A stretch of 64,000 nt of DNA, taken from NCBI GenBank assembly GCA_014529385.2, contig CM043967.1, positions 130,509,182 through 130,573,181 of the forward strand, in the 5' to 3' direction. Source of the stretch: Adiantum capillus-veneris (taxonomy: Eukaryota > Streptophyta > Polypodiopsida > Polypodiales > Pteridaceae). This document shows positions 11,409-22,659 of this stretch, piece after piece. The position numbers and the translations under genes are program-made. Numbering within the stretch: position 1 is the first letter of the stretch; every line of letters begins with the position of its first letter. The notes beneath the pieces are model-generated. The model did not search any database. It worked only from the letters and a program-made list of their open reading frames with translations, and had not been told where the DNA came from.

Positions 11409-14400
11409 TTACAAAACCTTGTCAATATACTCTGTTTGAGATAACCAAATCAACTTCTTTGATCTGTCTCTCTCAATGCGCATACCAAGTATATGACTTG
11501 CCTCACCCATGTGTTTCATGTCAAACAATTTTGCCATCTTTGACTTCAAAGCTGAAATTTCTTCCAAGTGCTTGCCAGCAATCAACATGTCATCCACATA
11601 CAAAATAAGGATCAGCCAACTACCATCCTTAGCCTTCTTTGTATATAGACAGTGATCGAACTCACTATGTTTGTAGCCTTGAGAAAGCATAAACTTGTGG
11701 AATTTATGGTACCATGCCCTCAATGATTGTTTTAAGCCATAAAGACTCTTTAACAACTGGCATACCCAATCTTCCTTGCCTTTCTCAACAAACCCTTCTA
11801 GCTGCTGCATGTAAATTTCCACATCTAAATCACCATGCAAGAACGTTGTCTTGACATCCATTTGGTGCAGCACCAAATCTGATATGGAAACCAATGCAAG
11901 AAAGCATCTCAATGTAGTCATCTTGACCACCGGAGAGAAGACTTCATCAAAGTCAATGCCTTGTTCTTGCTTAAAGCCCTTGGCAACAAGCCTTGCTTTG
12001 TACTTTGGCTGACTATCATGAGCGGTGATCTTATACCTGTAAACCCATTTACAAGGTAGAGACTTTTTGCCCTGTGGTAATTTAACTAGCTTCCATGTCT
12101 TGTTTTTATGCAGAGTTGTCATCTCTGACTGCATGGCCAATTGCCAATTCCCGGAGTCTTTCATTTGCACTGCTTCCTTGTAACATGAAGGCTCATTGCA
12201 ATCAGTCAACATGACATAGTTCATAGATGGAACAAACCTATCAGGAGGTCGTGTGACACGTCCAGATCTACGCACAATAGGTGGCTTAGGCTCAGCCACA
12301 ACCTGTGGTTCCACTCTATCCTGTCCTTGCTCCTCTTGAGCCTTGACATTTTGTCTTGCACGTGCAGGTCCATCTTCTTGGAAGACAACTCTTCTAATCT
12401 CCTCAACCCTCTCTGGTTTAGAATGATATTTGGATTCATTAAAGTGAACATCATTGCTGCGGACAACCTTTCTGGATTCGGGATCCCAAAGTCTATACCC
12501 CATCTCACCAGAATTACCATAGCCTAGAAAGATGCACTTTCTACTCTTTGGCTCAAGTTTGTTCCTAAATTCCTTGGGAACGTGAGTATATGCCTCACAG
12601 CCAAAGACTCTGAGATGCTTGTATGAGGGCATTTTGCCTGACCATACCATCTCTGGCATTGAATCCTTCTGCAAAACCTTGCTAGGAGATCTATTTACAA
12701 GATGAACAATTGTTGATATAGCTTCAGCCCAAAACCCATTTGGCAGCTGTGCATTAGACAACATACTTCTGACCTTGTCTTGTATGGTCCTATTCATCCT
12801 CTCAGCAACACCATTTTGAGGAGGATTGTAAGGAGCAGTAAGTTCACGTTTTATACCTTTTGACTCACAAAAGTCCTGAAAGGCCTTTGAAACATACTCT
12901 CCACCATTGTCAGTGCGTAAGCATTTAAGCTTCTTGCCACTCTGATTCTCCACAAGTGTCACAAACGTTTTGAAAACACTAAACGCTTCATCCTTGTGCT
13001 TGAGAAAGTAAACCCATACTTTTCTCGAGTAATCATCTATAAATGTCATAAAGTAAGAAGCTCCCCCTAGAGATAAGTTAGGCATAGGTCCACACAAATC
13101 ACTATGAACAAGTGCCAACTGTGTATCTCTTCTACTGCTTCTATGCTTATGTGGATGCTGTGTTTGCTTACCATACAGACAATGTTCACAGAATTCAAAA
13201 TCATTAAATGAAAAGCCATGAAAATAACCAGAACGAGACAAGATTTCCATTCCCTTCTTGGACATATGTCCTAACCGGCTATGCCACAAAGAAACGTTCG
13301 GCTGCTCGGTTACATTGATTACATTTTTAGAGACATTTGATACATAAATCATGTAAAGTCCTCCAGACTTTACTCCATGTGCTACTGTCATAGAACCCTT
13401 GGATATCTTCCACATGTTCTGTCCAAAAGTGGTGACGTAGCCAGCATCATCAAGTAAACCTATGCTGATCAAGCTCTTTGTAATTGCGGGAACATGTCTC
13501 ACATTCTTCAGCGTGAAAGAAGAGACATTCTGAAACTTCAATTGTACATCTCCAACACCTAAGATCTCACATGTCTTCCCATTGCCTAGCCGAACATGAT
13601 CTTTAGTGGTCACATAAGAGGTAAACCACTCCTTGTTTGGAGACACATGAAGTGATGCCCCTGAGTCTATAATCCAGTCACTCAGTGCATTTCCATCAGA
13701 TGCTGTAAGAAGAGCTGAGTCCATTGTATTCTTCAAGAAGTAGATGTCTCCTGACACTAGACTGTCATCCTCTGCAACAGTGTTTGTCACATTTATTTCT
13801 TGAATCTTCATTGAGGACTTGTTCTTCTCACCATGGTCTTCAGCTTTCTCTTTGCCTTTTTCTGCTTTCCATTCTCTGCAATCTCTTTTCATGTGACCCT
13901 TCTTGCCACAATGGTAGCATTCTATGTCACTCTTGCCTTTAGCACTGCGGGACTTGCTACGAGACTGATTCCTCTTTCCACCTTTGTACTTTTCTTTAGT
14001 CCTTCCCCTGACAACTAAGGCTGTTCCTTTGCCTTTGTCCATTGTCTTTCTATTGGTTTCTTCAGTAAGCAGACTTCCTTCTACACCTGCTATGTTCAAA
14101 CCATCTGAAGGTGCAGAATTACTCAAAGCTGTGCGAAAAGTGTCCCAACTTTCCGGCAATGTGATCAATAGGAACCTAGCTCTAACAGGTTCATCAAACT
14201 TGACACCTTGAGTTGACAACTGACTGTACATTGTGTTGAATTCATTCAGATGATTGGACATAGGTGTCCCTTCTTTCATCTTCAAGTCAACAAGCTTCTT
14301 AAGCCAGTATACCTGTGAAGCTGCACTCTGATTCTCATAAAGATCACTTAGCTTTAACCATGCTTGATAAGCCGACATCTCATCTGCTACATTGAAGTAA

Positions 14401-14621
14401 ACGCTTTTTGCCAAAGTCAGCATAATGGTAGAAAGTGCCAATTCATTCATTTCGCTCCATTCATCTTCGTCCATATCTTCCGGTTTTATCCCCTTGAGAT
14501 TTATAGGTTTTATCTGCTTCTTTTGTACCAACACATGCCAAATCTGCTTCTTCCACAATGGGAAAATAGTTCCATCCAGCTTCTTGATATTGTAAAGAGC
14601 AATGTCCTGTGATCCAGCCAT
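11409..14621 (-). pseudogene. Copia-3 gag-pol polyprotein, 1070 codons to a premature stop
   Basis: Start ATG at 14621. Gag occupies residues 1-250, with a nucleocapsid knuckle at C235, C238, H243, C248. The protease DSGAS lies at 319-323. Integrase has a zinc site from H447 to C481 and catalytic D508, D571, E607; the last two are 35 residues apart (DD35E). RT runs from KWVYRYK at about 858, with D922 and YVDD at 1008-1011. It stops with TAA after IDKVL where family members have Gln, so CAA to TAA is the likely change; coding sequence continues beyond. All catalytic motifs up to that point look intact. It would act in cytoplasmic virus-like particles and the nucleus. Confidence 0.95.
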
Positions 14622-15693
14622 AGCTACGCTTCACAGTAGTTTACTTTTCTGGGAAAAATTCGGCAGAGTTTCCCCTGTAAACTGACCTCTGAACCAATAT
14701 CAACCTGTCAAATGAACCAAGAAAGCTTCAGATTCTGCAGAAATTTTGGCAGAGTCTCCTTTGTAAAATGGCTCTGGTGTACTAAAAACAGACCAAAAAA
14801 CAGCTCCAAAAACACTGTCTCTCTGACACTGTAAGCTGCGGGTAAACCTGTCCTACACCTGTACTATCTCTGACTGTCCTGTAAGCATAGACTGCGACAA
14901 TGCCTCAACGGCAGTAAAGCAAAGATGCAATCCCAACTGTCTAACTCACAGTCAATACATCCTAGCTGCCTATCTAAGGGTGCTCGAGGGATCGCCCCAA
15001 GACCCGTATCACCGAAAGGATCTCAACATTCGAGAATACCCCAGCTCAATAAAACCTCACTCGACCCTCAACAAAGATTGCAGTAAATCTGACAGTACAT
15101 AGAGTTCCCACAAAGTCATACATCCACAAATTTCCCACTATATGCTGTAACTGCTGCGGCGGTTGTTTGCTGCATGACTCATAGCCAGCAAACCCTCAAC
15201 AAACATACATCATCTCTGACAATACATCCCATGTGGAAGTACCTGCAATGTCAGGATGAAATCTGGAATATCAAGCGGCAAACACAAGCTACCTGATGAA
15301 CTAGTGGATGTCGCCTACAGTCTGTGTGTAGATACGCCCGTGTCGTATGTGACACGCCTCCAAGAACTGTGAGGCGTCCTTCAATGTGTAGACAACCACA
15401 AATCAACACTCTGGGAGTGTCGATATCCTCAGCACCTGCAGTCGTAGGCCAAAAACCCCAAATTTGCAGAGTCGGATCTGCACCCGTCGAGACCACGTAG
15501 TCGAAAATGACCTGCGCAGACCTTTGTTGAAGCCAAATGGTGGCCGAGATGACCTCAGAATGAAATTCTGACAACACCAAGACTTTCGGGCTCTCCCACG
15601 AGATTTGGGGCCGTGTCTTCACCTGTCGAATTTCACTCCAATCTGAGCTGGCCACTCTAGCCTCCTGCAGTGTTGCCCCGAGCCTCGATCTGA
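14622..15693 (-). other. Copia-3 untranslated leader
   Basis: About 1.07 kb between primer site and ATG with no convincing coding frame. It shares blocks with the Copia-2 leader (15000-15070 versus 6700-6800; 14640-14680 versus 6995-7035). Confidence 0.75.
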
Positions 15694-15705
15694 GCTCTGA
15701 TACCA
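15694..15705 (-). other. Copia-3 primer-binding site, tRNA-Met initiator
   Basis: On the minus strand it reads TGGTATCAGAGC, two bases inside the 5' LTR. Confidence 0.92.
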
Positions 15706-15707
15706 GT

Positions 15708-15899
15708 TGAAGGAGTACGAGCGGAAGTGCGACGCGAGAGAGAGTGCGAGAAGAAGAGCACGATGATATGGTGAACTCGCTCTACTGTAATGTGTAGAGC
15801 ATAGTGAGTTCTTATTAGGTTTTTACAAAAGAATATGTGTACATACATGGCGGCCCGCCCACTTACCTGGGCGACCACATTGGGCTTTATACCCCAACA
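15708..15899 (-). repeat. 5' LTR of Copia-3
   Basis: 192 bp, TG...CA on the minus strand, paired with 10356-10547. It is followed on the + strand by TACCC (15900-15904), the right target-site copy. Confidence 0.95.
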
Positions 15900-16623
15900 T
15901 ACCCCAAGGCAGGCATTCTTGAAACTCAACAAGGAAGACGCACCCAAATTTGATGCTGAGAGAGTTGAAATGGCTAAGGTACCATATTCTTCGGTAGTGG
16001 GTAGTCTCATGTATGCTATGGTAGCCACAAGGCCAGCCATTGCTTTTGCAGTGGGAGTGGTGAGCAGATATATCGCAAATCCTGGCAGCAAGCATTGGGA
16101 AGCAGTAAAGCACATTCTTAGGTACCTCAAAGGTACGGTTCGCAGGTGTTTATGCTTTGGGAACAATGATGCATCCATCGTGGGTTATGCGGATGCAGAC
16201 TATGCGGGTTGTGTCGACAATAGGAGATCGACATCTGGCTATGTCTTCATATTTGTTGGAGCAGTAGTATCTTGGAGGTCATGTCTTCAAGATTGTACGT
16301 CGTCTTCCACTACGGAAGCAGAGTATGTTGCATTGTCAGATGCAAGTAAAGAGGCCGTATGGTTATCTCGCTTGGTCAAAAATCTTGGCATTGATGAGAC
16401 TCCAATGATATATTGTGATAGTCAGAGTGCTCTTGCATTGGCAAGGATTCTCGTGTTTCACTCCAAATTGAGACACATTGAAGTCAGGTATCATCTCGTG
16501 AGAGATCTCTTGGCCAAAAAGCTCATTAATTTGGTCAAGGTACACACTGACGACAACCCGACAGATGCTTTGACAAAAGGCTTAGGATTTGGAGCGGTTT
16601 ACACATTGATGGGTATAGGTTGA
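15900..16623 (+). pseudogene. Copia-2 RT C-terminus and RNase H
   Basis: Continuation of the Copia-2 coding region on the far side of Copia-3. It reads LKLNKEDAPKFDAERVEMAK, then VVGSLMYAMVATRPAIAFAV (RT tail), YADADYAG and STTEAEYVAL with YCDSQSAL (RNase H Asp, Glu, Asp). It ends near HTDDNPTDALTKGL with TGA at 16621. This segment is open throughout. Joined conceptually to 10355 it completes one Copia pol, which supports the nested reading. Confidence 0.85.
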
Positions 16624-16681
16624 AGCCACTAGATTGCTTCATGGTTGTACATACCAGGTCACTTGGGCTGCGTTGGCCTTC

Positions 16682-17050
16682 AAGTGGGAGTTTGTTGGGA
16701 TTCAGGCCAACTGGCTGGACATCCCACTTACTACTAACCCATCTACTAACTTAACCTACATACAATTATTCTTTATACATAGAAGAATAAGGAGCTGCAA
16801 AACAGGATTATGTTGCTGTACGCTCCACCCAAAGCAGGTCTCTCTCTCTCTTTGGTCTCGCACTTGCACTTGCACACGCTCCTTGCGCCACCTTCAATGG
16901 TGATGGCGATAGGGCTATCTGAGCAACGTACCATAAAGTGTGATCTAGGCACATATGTTCTAGAAAATCTGCTGGAGGCAAATATGAAAAATAGCGGCCA
17001 CAAAAAAAAAAAACATGAACGGTGACTAGTATTGACAAGGATTACCTATT
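16682..17050 (+). repeat. Copia-2 polypurine tract and 3' LTR start
   Basis: AAGTGGGAG at 16682-16690 is a polypurine tract, followed two bases later by TGTTGGGATTCAGGCC, a typical Copia LTR start at 16693. Copia-3 has a matching tract (AAGTGGGAGG). The right end of the LTR is not resolved because the 5' LTR is missing. Confidence 0.6.
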
Positions 17051-17099
17051 AAGCATTAGGGATGATCGATGAGCTGCCACCTGCAGAGACACACTAGAA

Positions 17100-17332
17100 T
17101 TGATCGATAAATCCAAACGTGTGATTAAACCAGTGGTAGGACCCTCTGCAGCACAACCTCCAAAGAAGAAAGCAAATGGGCAAAGCTCAAGGAGAAAGAA
17201 TTCCGACAACGAAGAAACTCAGTCAAATGTAAAGTTGAGTGAGGATACACCTTTCAAATACAAGTCATCAGAAAACAAGGAAAAGGAAAAGGAAAAGGAG
17301 GAGGTGGAAGAAGAAGAATACCCACTCCACCG
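17100..17332 (+). pseudogene. Lys/Glu-rich coiled-coil ORF, part 1 (before Element D)
   Basis: Highly charged frame: it opens DKSKRVIKPVV, then PPKKKANGQSSRRK and an ENKEKEKEKEEVEEEE tract. I do not recognise a family. It is cut at CACCG (17328-17332). The same five bases occur at 24948-24952, where a + strand charged coiled-coil frame continues in the same phase: the 7,620 bases between are a multiple of three, and the join stays open for about 45 codons. I infer one ORF split by Element D. No start codon or promoter was identified. Confidence 0.5.
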
Positions 17333-19638
17333 GTGTCATACAGCTTTGCTTACATGATGGGAAAAAAGCAAAGAAATGCAAGCTAAGATTCTTTGAAGCC
17401 TACACATTTATTGAACAGTGATCAGGGCTTGTTAACAAACCAAGTTTAATGATTAATGTATGCCAGATGTGGCTTTAAAGGGCCAAGATATACCTTGATG
17501 ATGCTAAATAGGAGTATGCTTAAAGTGAGCACATATGGGAGTTTATGATCAAGAACTACATTGCTTGAAGTGCTCTATTGGCATGTCTTTACGATTTGTA
17601 GATTGGAGCTATGGTGAAAAAGTTATGGTAGTTTGAATTTTAAGTCAATTACAGGTTTGTACCAGATTGGGCAACTGCCAACTAAGGGGAGAAAAATGAA
17701 GTGAATGCACATGCCTAAAGTGCTCACTTTGTGAAGCGCGTCGGTCTTTTCAGATCAATAATCGGAGTTACGATTACCAAGATATTGCCAGATTAAATTT
17801 CAATGGGGGCCGGTTCCGTACTAGTCTGATCTGCTCAGTCGTTGTTCCATATGGGGGTTTTGAGCTTCAACCAGGGTTTTGAATGCAGTAGAATAAGTGC
17901 TTGAGGAGAATCTTGTCTAGAATGTCATCATATACAGTGCATTGGCAACTAGGTGTGCTCGATAGACAAAAATGGAGCTTGACACTGCTTAGGTCAACAA
18001 TTATGGAAGCTCGATAATTCTTTGGCCGATGCGTATACCCAATGTGGTGCCATTACGAAAGTACAAAAAGCTTTTGATGAGCTCTTTGTTTGAAATGTCG
18101 TCTCGTGGAGCGTATTGATTATGGGATATGCCTAGCTCGACAGGGGATGTTGGAGAAAGATGTTGTGCTTGGTGGTTCCTTGGCCGATATGCATGTCAAA
18201 TGTGGTGCCCTTACAAAGAGTCTTGGCCGCCCAATGCCCAAGGGCAACCAAGGCTAGGCCTCCCAAAGGCCCACCAAATGGCCGCCCAAGAGGGTTTTTA
18301 ATAAGGGCAAATGGGAAATCGACGAGGAAAATAAGGGGAGATGGTAAGGGCGGTAGTAAGCATCAACGTAGGGGGGAGAGATGGGATGATAGTGGCCCAT
18401 AGCGGCTTCGGATGGTCGCAACAAAGAAGGGAAGTTTTCTCAGCTCACCAGGGCGACCATGTTTGGTGCCAGGCTCTCAGATTCTCGTGCCGGCCATCAT
18501 ACCTGCTGCCACATCATCAAGGGGCATTTTTCATGCTCCCTAGCAACGATGGTGCCATCGTTTTGCTAAGGGAGGGGGATGTACTAATAAAGGGTTTTTA
18601 GGGCATTGCAAAAGAGGAGGAAGATATCAAGGTATTACGGGAGGAGAAGCAAGGCTTCGAGGGCTCACCCTCTCTCTCTCTCTCTCGTCCTTAGTTAGCA
18701 AAGGAAGCGAGGTTCTTTCTCTCTTGCTCTCATGCATAAGCAAGGAGTCGGAGAGGAGGGAAAGCAACAAAATCTCTCATTCTTGAAACAAGAGGACTCT
18801 CTCTCTCGCTCGCGGAACTAGGCAAGGGAGCTTGTGAAGGAGGGGAACAAAGAAGAGGGTTGGTGCAGCATAAAAACGAAGGGCCAAGGTAGCTTGAGAG
18901 CAAGGAAGCAAGCACTTTTCTCTCTTGTTCTCGGAGACAAGCAAGGACGAAGGATCTCTTGATCTCGACCTTGAGTTTGAATGCAAGATAGTTGAAGGTG
19001 CTTGAGTGGGAGAGCTCGGACAAGGGAAGAAGGGCAAGAAGAAGGTCAAAGCACATGAAGGCTTGATAAGTAAGTTCAAGGGGAGGAGGGAGCTAGGAGA
19101 GCTCTATCTCTCTATCTCTCGACTAAGCAAGACAAGGAGGCACCAAGGGCAATCAAAGCATGACATTCAGAGGAGAAGAGTGGGGCTTATTGTTGGCAAT
19201 TGTGGCAAAAGAAATTAGAGATAGAGACGGAGAGAGTTTTCTTGAGGGATATTAAAGCATGGAAAGCTCGAAATAAAAAGAGAAAGTTTGTAGAATCCAA
19301 GGGGCAGTTGAAGCAGGTAAAGTGACAGGAAAAATTTTCCATCACTATCCTCAGTCTGAAGATTAATTAATCATTTTATTAAGCCTCGATGTCATTAACG
19401 ACCCGGTTAATCTGTAAAGGGAGCTTAAACTCCAATTTACCAATTAATCCAAGTGTTCATGCTGCTAACAACCCACCTTGGCTACCGATTACATTGTACT
19501 TAGAGCTTGAATTGATTAATTGATGATTACGATGATTGCCACAGCTTTTAGTGTCTGCTATTCTCTCTCTTTCATACCTCTCACAGCCAGAGGCCCAGTG
19601 CCTACCCAGCTCACATTTCAAACACATATCCCCCGACA
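17333..19638 (+). repeat. Element D left long direct repeat (LTR-like)
   Basis: About 2.3 kb, collinear with 22659-24949. Both copies contain the same PPR fragment, a CT-rich/GA-rich stretch and the final CATTTCAAACACATATCCCC-like end. By eye they are roughly 88-90% alike, clearly more diverged than the Copia-3 LTRs. Confidence 0.75.
17895..18220 (+). pseudogene. PPR protein fragment, copy 1
   Basis: One frame reads NSLADAYTQCGAITKVQKAF and, after a stop, NVVSWSVLIMGYA. A shifted frame then gives EKDVVLGGSLADMHVKCGAL. These are the DMYAKCG, NVVSWNALI and DVVLGxxLVDMY signatures of plant organellar PPR proteins, covering about two to three 35-residue repeats. It is a fragment inside a transposon repeat, with no start and with stops, so it encodes nothing functional. 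Confidence 0.75.
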
Positions 19639-19757
19639 TCTTTGGTGAAACGGACACGAAACAAGCCGGGGTGGGAGGTACAGATGTAGAATGTAGAGCA
19701 GATGGATGAAGATGATTGCAGAGTTAAGTGCAAACGGTTTTGATGATAAGTCAACAG

Positions 19758-20610
19758 TTCCAATTCAAAGATGCTTCAATTGGTTCAAGGATCTCTGCTT
19801 GAAATGGAGACCGTATAGAAGAAAAATCAAATGGATGAAGCTTTGGCTGTAGCTTTAGATGCGGTATACGACGAGAGGCGAGTCTTTGATGGTTATGATC
19901 TAGAGGGCTACCTAGAGTGTTATGAATAAAAAATGAAGTTAAGAGGGATACCATAAGAGTTAATGACCAGAACCTTTGAGCAGTTAGTGAGTTGAGATTT
20001 GAAGGAGCAGATTTAAGAGGTTACAAAATCCTGCAATGACAATTAGGAATACTTCAAAGAAGCTATGGTACAAGTAAGTTATGAGAATTATGCAAGCTAT
20101 CAAGAACAAAGTCCAAGTCTACTAAACTATAGAGATATTTGAGGGCAAGTACGACCGAAATTAGAAGCTGTGATTGATGAGTGTATTGTACAAGATGCTA
20201 CCTTCTTACAAGATGAAGATATAGTTGAAGCTGTGTATGCAAAGCTGGGTTTAGCAGATGCCTTACATGAAGTACAAATATTTGAGGGTGAGGCTCTATA
20301 GCCTCAAGATACACATGGTGAATTTTGCAAAGAACATATACATGCAGTACATGAGGAAAAGAGATCAGGGAATCAAAACAATGAAGTGTCTAAAGCTCAA
20401 GAAGAGATTGTGCAGGTGAATGAGTGCAACCATATTCAAGTAGACATGCAGGAAGATTTGGTTACAACGGATAATTTTGCTATTGACTCAGAATTAGAGG
20501 AAAATTCTCCTGGTACAGATTCTACCATAAAGTTGATTGATGATACTAGTACAGATTCTACCATAGAGTTGATTGATGATACATATGTGATAGGTCAAGG
20601 CTGCAATTGA
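19758..20610 (+). pseudogene. Element D internal acidic ORF, first part
   Basis: One frame with several stops reads QGSLLEMETV, then NQMDEALAVALDAVYDERRV and DGYDLEGYLECYE. Later it reads LEAVIDECIVQDATFLQDED, and it ends in a tandem pair built on STIKLIDDT / STIELIDDT (20520-20585). It is strongly acidic. I do not recognise the family; it has no gag or pol motif. The stops (at about 19817, 19927, 19957, 19988 and others) show decay. Confidence 0.45.
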
Positions 20611-20689
20611 GAGTAGTAGGACCATGGATTTGGGTAATACTAGATTTTGAGGACTTGGTTAAGCAAGAGTATGTGTTTGAAGATCTGCA

Positions 20690-21111
20690 AAATGTTGATT
20701 CAGAGGGGGTGCCGACTCCTGACAAGTTGTTGCGCCGTCGAGCTACCAAAGTGGGAAAGTGATATTGAGTGTGATGATGATGATTCAGAGGGGGTGCATA
20801 CTCCTTCTTTGACAAGTTTCTGTGACCGAGAGCTTTCGATGTGGCAGATTGATCCTCAATTTTCTGATGATTTAGAGGGGGAGAAAAATTCTTCTCTATC
20901 AAGAACTTGTGACACAGGGCTCACACTATGGCAGAATGATCATGAACTTGATGATGCTGATCCAGAGGGGGTGCATAGTGAAGTGAAATCTCTTGGTGTT
21001 GAATATGATTGGTTTCATTGTATCGATGATACAGACACGGCAGTAGATGAAATTTTTAGTGTGTATGCTGAACTTTGTGCTACAGAAGTGCAAAGATATT
21101 TGGATGGGTGA
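20690..21111 (+). pseudogene. Element D internal ORF with 30-residue acidic repeats
   Basis: The DNA motif GATTCAGAGGGGGTGC or a close variant recurs at 20697, 20782, 20869 and 20959 (spacing 85-90 bp). In protein, each unit starts EGV/EGE, has a Cys and Leu near the middle (FCDRELSMWQID, TCDTGLTLWQND) and ends in DD. There are three units and part of a fourth. A stop follows YLDG at 21109. Family unknown; the repeats suggest a scaffold or binding surface, but that is only a guess. Confidence 0.5.
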
Positions 21112-21215
21112 AAGACTTGAAGAGCAGTTTACAACAGATGTATTTAGTATGCATGTAATATGTGGAAATCTTAGTTTAAAGATGTGCAGGATGGAGGAAC
21201 CTTTTGAAGCAGTGG

Positions 21216-21906
21216 ACTTGATTTTAAGCCTCTACAAGATAGAGAATTGTTGTCTGATGCATCTTGTGAGCCTATTGAAGAGAGTTTTGCCAGAGACTTG
21301 ATGTATTCAGATATGCATGATTGGGAATCCAATACTAGTGAGAGTGAAGGTGCACTGCCAATGATTTTACCTATGATTGATGATCAACAATTGGATGAGC
21401 TAGTTGCACAAGGGATATGGTAGTATCTAGTGCTACCTGATGCTGTATGGGATCTGATGTTACCCTATGATGTAGGGGATGTTGAGCTAGCTTTTGATCT
21501 AGGAGGTGACATATATATGCATTGTCCTGGGCAATTGACTTATATGCCATATGATAGATGATGCTCTACTTGATTTTAAGCCTCTACAAGATAGAGAATT
21601 GTTTTCTAATGCATCTTGCGAGCCTATTGAAGAGAGTTTTGCCAGAGACTTGATGTATTCAGATATGCATGATTGGGAATCCAATACTAGTGAGAGTGAA
21701 GGTGCACTGCCAATGATTTTACCTATGATTGATGATCAACAATTGGATGAGCTAGTTGCACAAGGGATATGGTAGTATCTAGTGCTACCTGATGCTGTAT
21801 GGGATCTGATGTTACCCTATGATGTTAGGGATGTTGAGCTAGCTTTTGATCTAGGAGGTGACATATATATGCATTGTCCTGGGCAATTGACTTATATGCC
21901 ATATGA
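21216..21906 (+). repeat. 352-bp tandem duplication
   Basis: Copy 1 at 21216-21554 and copy 2 at 21568-21906 differ at only a few bases, with a 13-bp spacer (AGATGATGCTCTA-like). The near identity shows a duplication much younger than the flanking 2.3-kb repeats. Confidence 0.9.
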
Positions 21907-22072
21907 TCCAGGCGGTTTTCATGAAGATCTGTGGGTTAATTCATGTTTATGCTTTACTGATTGGAAATTCTTGTATTTTCCCTATGATCCTAGAGGATGG
22001 TGCAAATTTTTCAAAGGAATGCTCATAGTGGGACAAATGATTGGTTTCTCGTTTGATCCGGGGGCCTATTAA
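21216..22072 (+). pseudogene. Element D internal ORF, last part, with 352-bp tandem duplication
   Basis: Acidic frame: CEPIEESFARDLMYSDMHDW, MIDDQQLDELVAQGIW, then after a TAG YLVLPDAVWDLMLPYDV, ending near FKGMLIVGQMIGFSFDPGAY with a stop at 22070. The first 339 bp (21216-21554) recur at 21568-21906, offset 352. Short repeats YMPYDPGG, YFPYDPRG and FSFDPG close the protein. No family recognised. Confidence 0.5.
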
Positions 22073-22648
22073 AGTGCAATTTGCAGATTCAAAGAGTACT
22101 AGTTATCTGTCATAGCAGGTTGCATGGTACAAGGTTTTGTTTTCTAGATTATGCTAAGTCAGAAGAATTTTTGGTTATGCATTCAATAAGATTACATGGC
22201 TGGCTTCTAGTTGACTTCTTTGGACAATTGATGAAGTATCTTCACATCTTATGAGTTAGTTCTGATACCAAAATTTGAAGTAAAGTACTTGACGGCCATT
22301 CCGTGCGTAGACAAAGTAAGGCATACTTGAGCTTGACAAGGCTCCCTAAAAGCGAGTTTGATGGTCAAGCCGTGTGCATCATTAACTAGAACACTTGAGT
22401 TTGGCGAGGTTCACTAAACAGGTTTTCCATGATTGAATGCTTTAGAGATACGACAGATACGGTTCAAAGATTTTTGATGGGCAGCTACCTAATGGTTAAG
22501 CTAGAACATCGATGATAGGGTATAATACTTATATTATTTTTCATATGTATAACAGTTACGTGAGTCTGGTGATGGCCAATAGCTTAAGGTACCTATAGCA
22601 GATGCAGATTGAAGTGGAATTGGCACAGACCGGAGGCTGTGCAAGTTC
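22073..22648. other. No gene seen; orphan initiator-Met primer-like site
   Basis: Non-coding part of Element D before its polypurine tract. At 22259-22270 the minus strand reads TGGTATCAGAAC, 11 of 12 bases of the initiator-Met primer site. No minus-strand LTR with a partner could be aligned next to it, so it may be a relic or chance. Confidence 0.5.
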
Positions 22649-22659
22649 AGAGGGGTGGA
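22649..22659 (+). other. Candidate polypurine tract of Element D
   Basis: AGAGGGGTGGA immediately before TGTCGTGC, the start of the right repeat. This supports + orientation for Element D. Confidence 0.5.

Larger units (their letters stand above)
10356..15899 (-). mobile_element. Copia-3: nearly complete nested Ty1/Copia element
   Basis: 5,544 bp on the minus strand with, in order, 5' LTR, primer site, leader, gag-pol, polypurine tract and 3' LTR, flanked by TACCC on both sides. The two 192-bp LTRs differ at about seven positions by eye (about 96% identical), so it is fairly young. Its polyprotein has one premature stop and one frameshift only. It sits inside the RT region of Copia-2. Confidence 0.95.
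6690..17050 (+). mobile_element. Copia-2: Ty1/Copia element split by Copia-3
   Basis: Leader, gag, protease, integrase and RT run from 6690 to 10355. RT/RNase H resumes at 15900 after the nested Copia-3 and ends at a stop at 16621. A polypurine tract and the start of a 3' LTR follow. The leader (from about 6700) and the gag start resemble those of Copia-3: both have an ACTCTGCCGAA-like stretch shortly before the ATG, and a GAGGTTTT...GAGCTGGGG block. The two are therefore relatives in one family with different LTRs. No 5' LTR or primer site is present, so the 5' end is lost. The right end is approximate. Confidence 0.8.
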
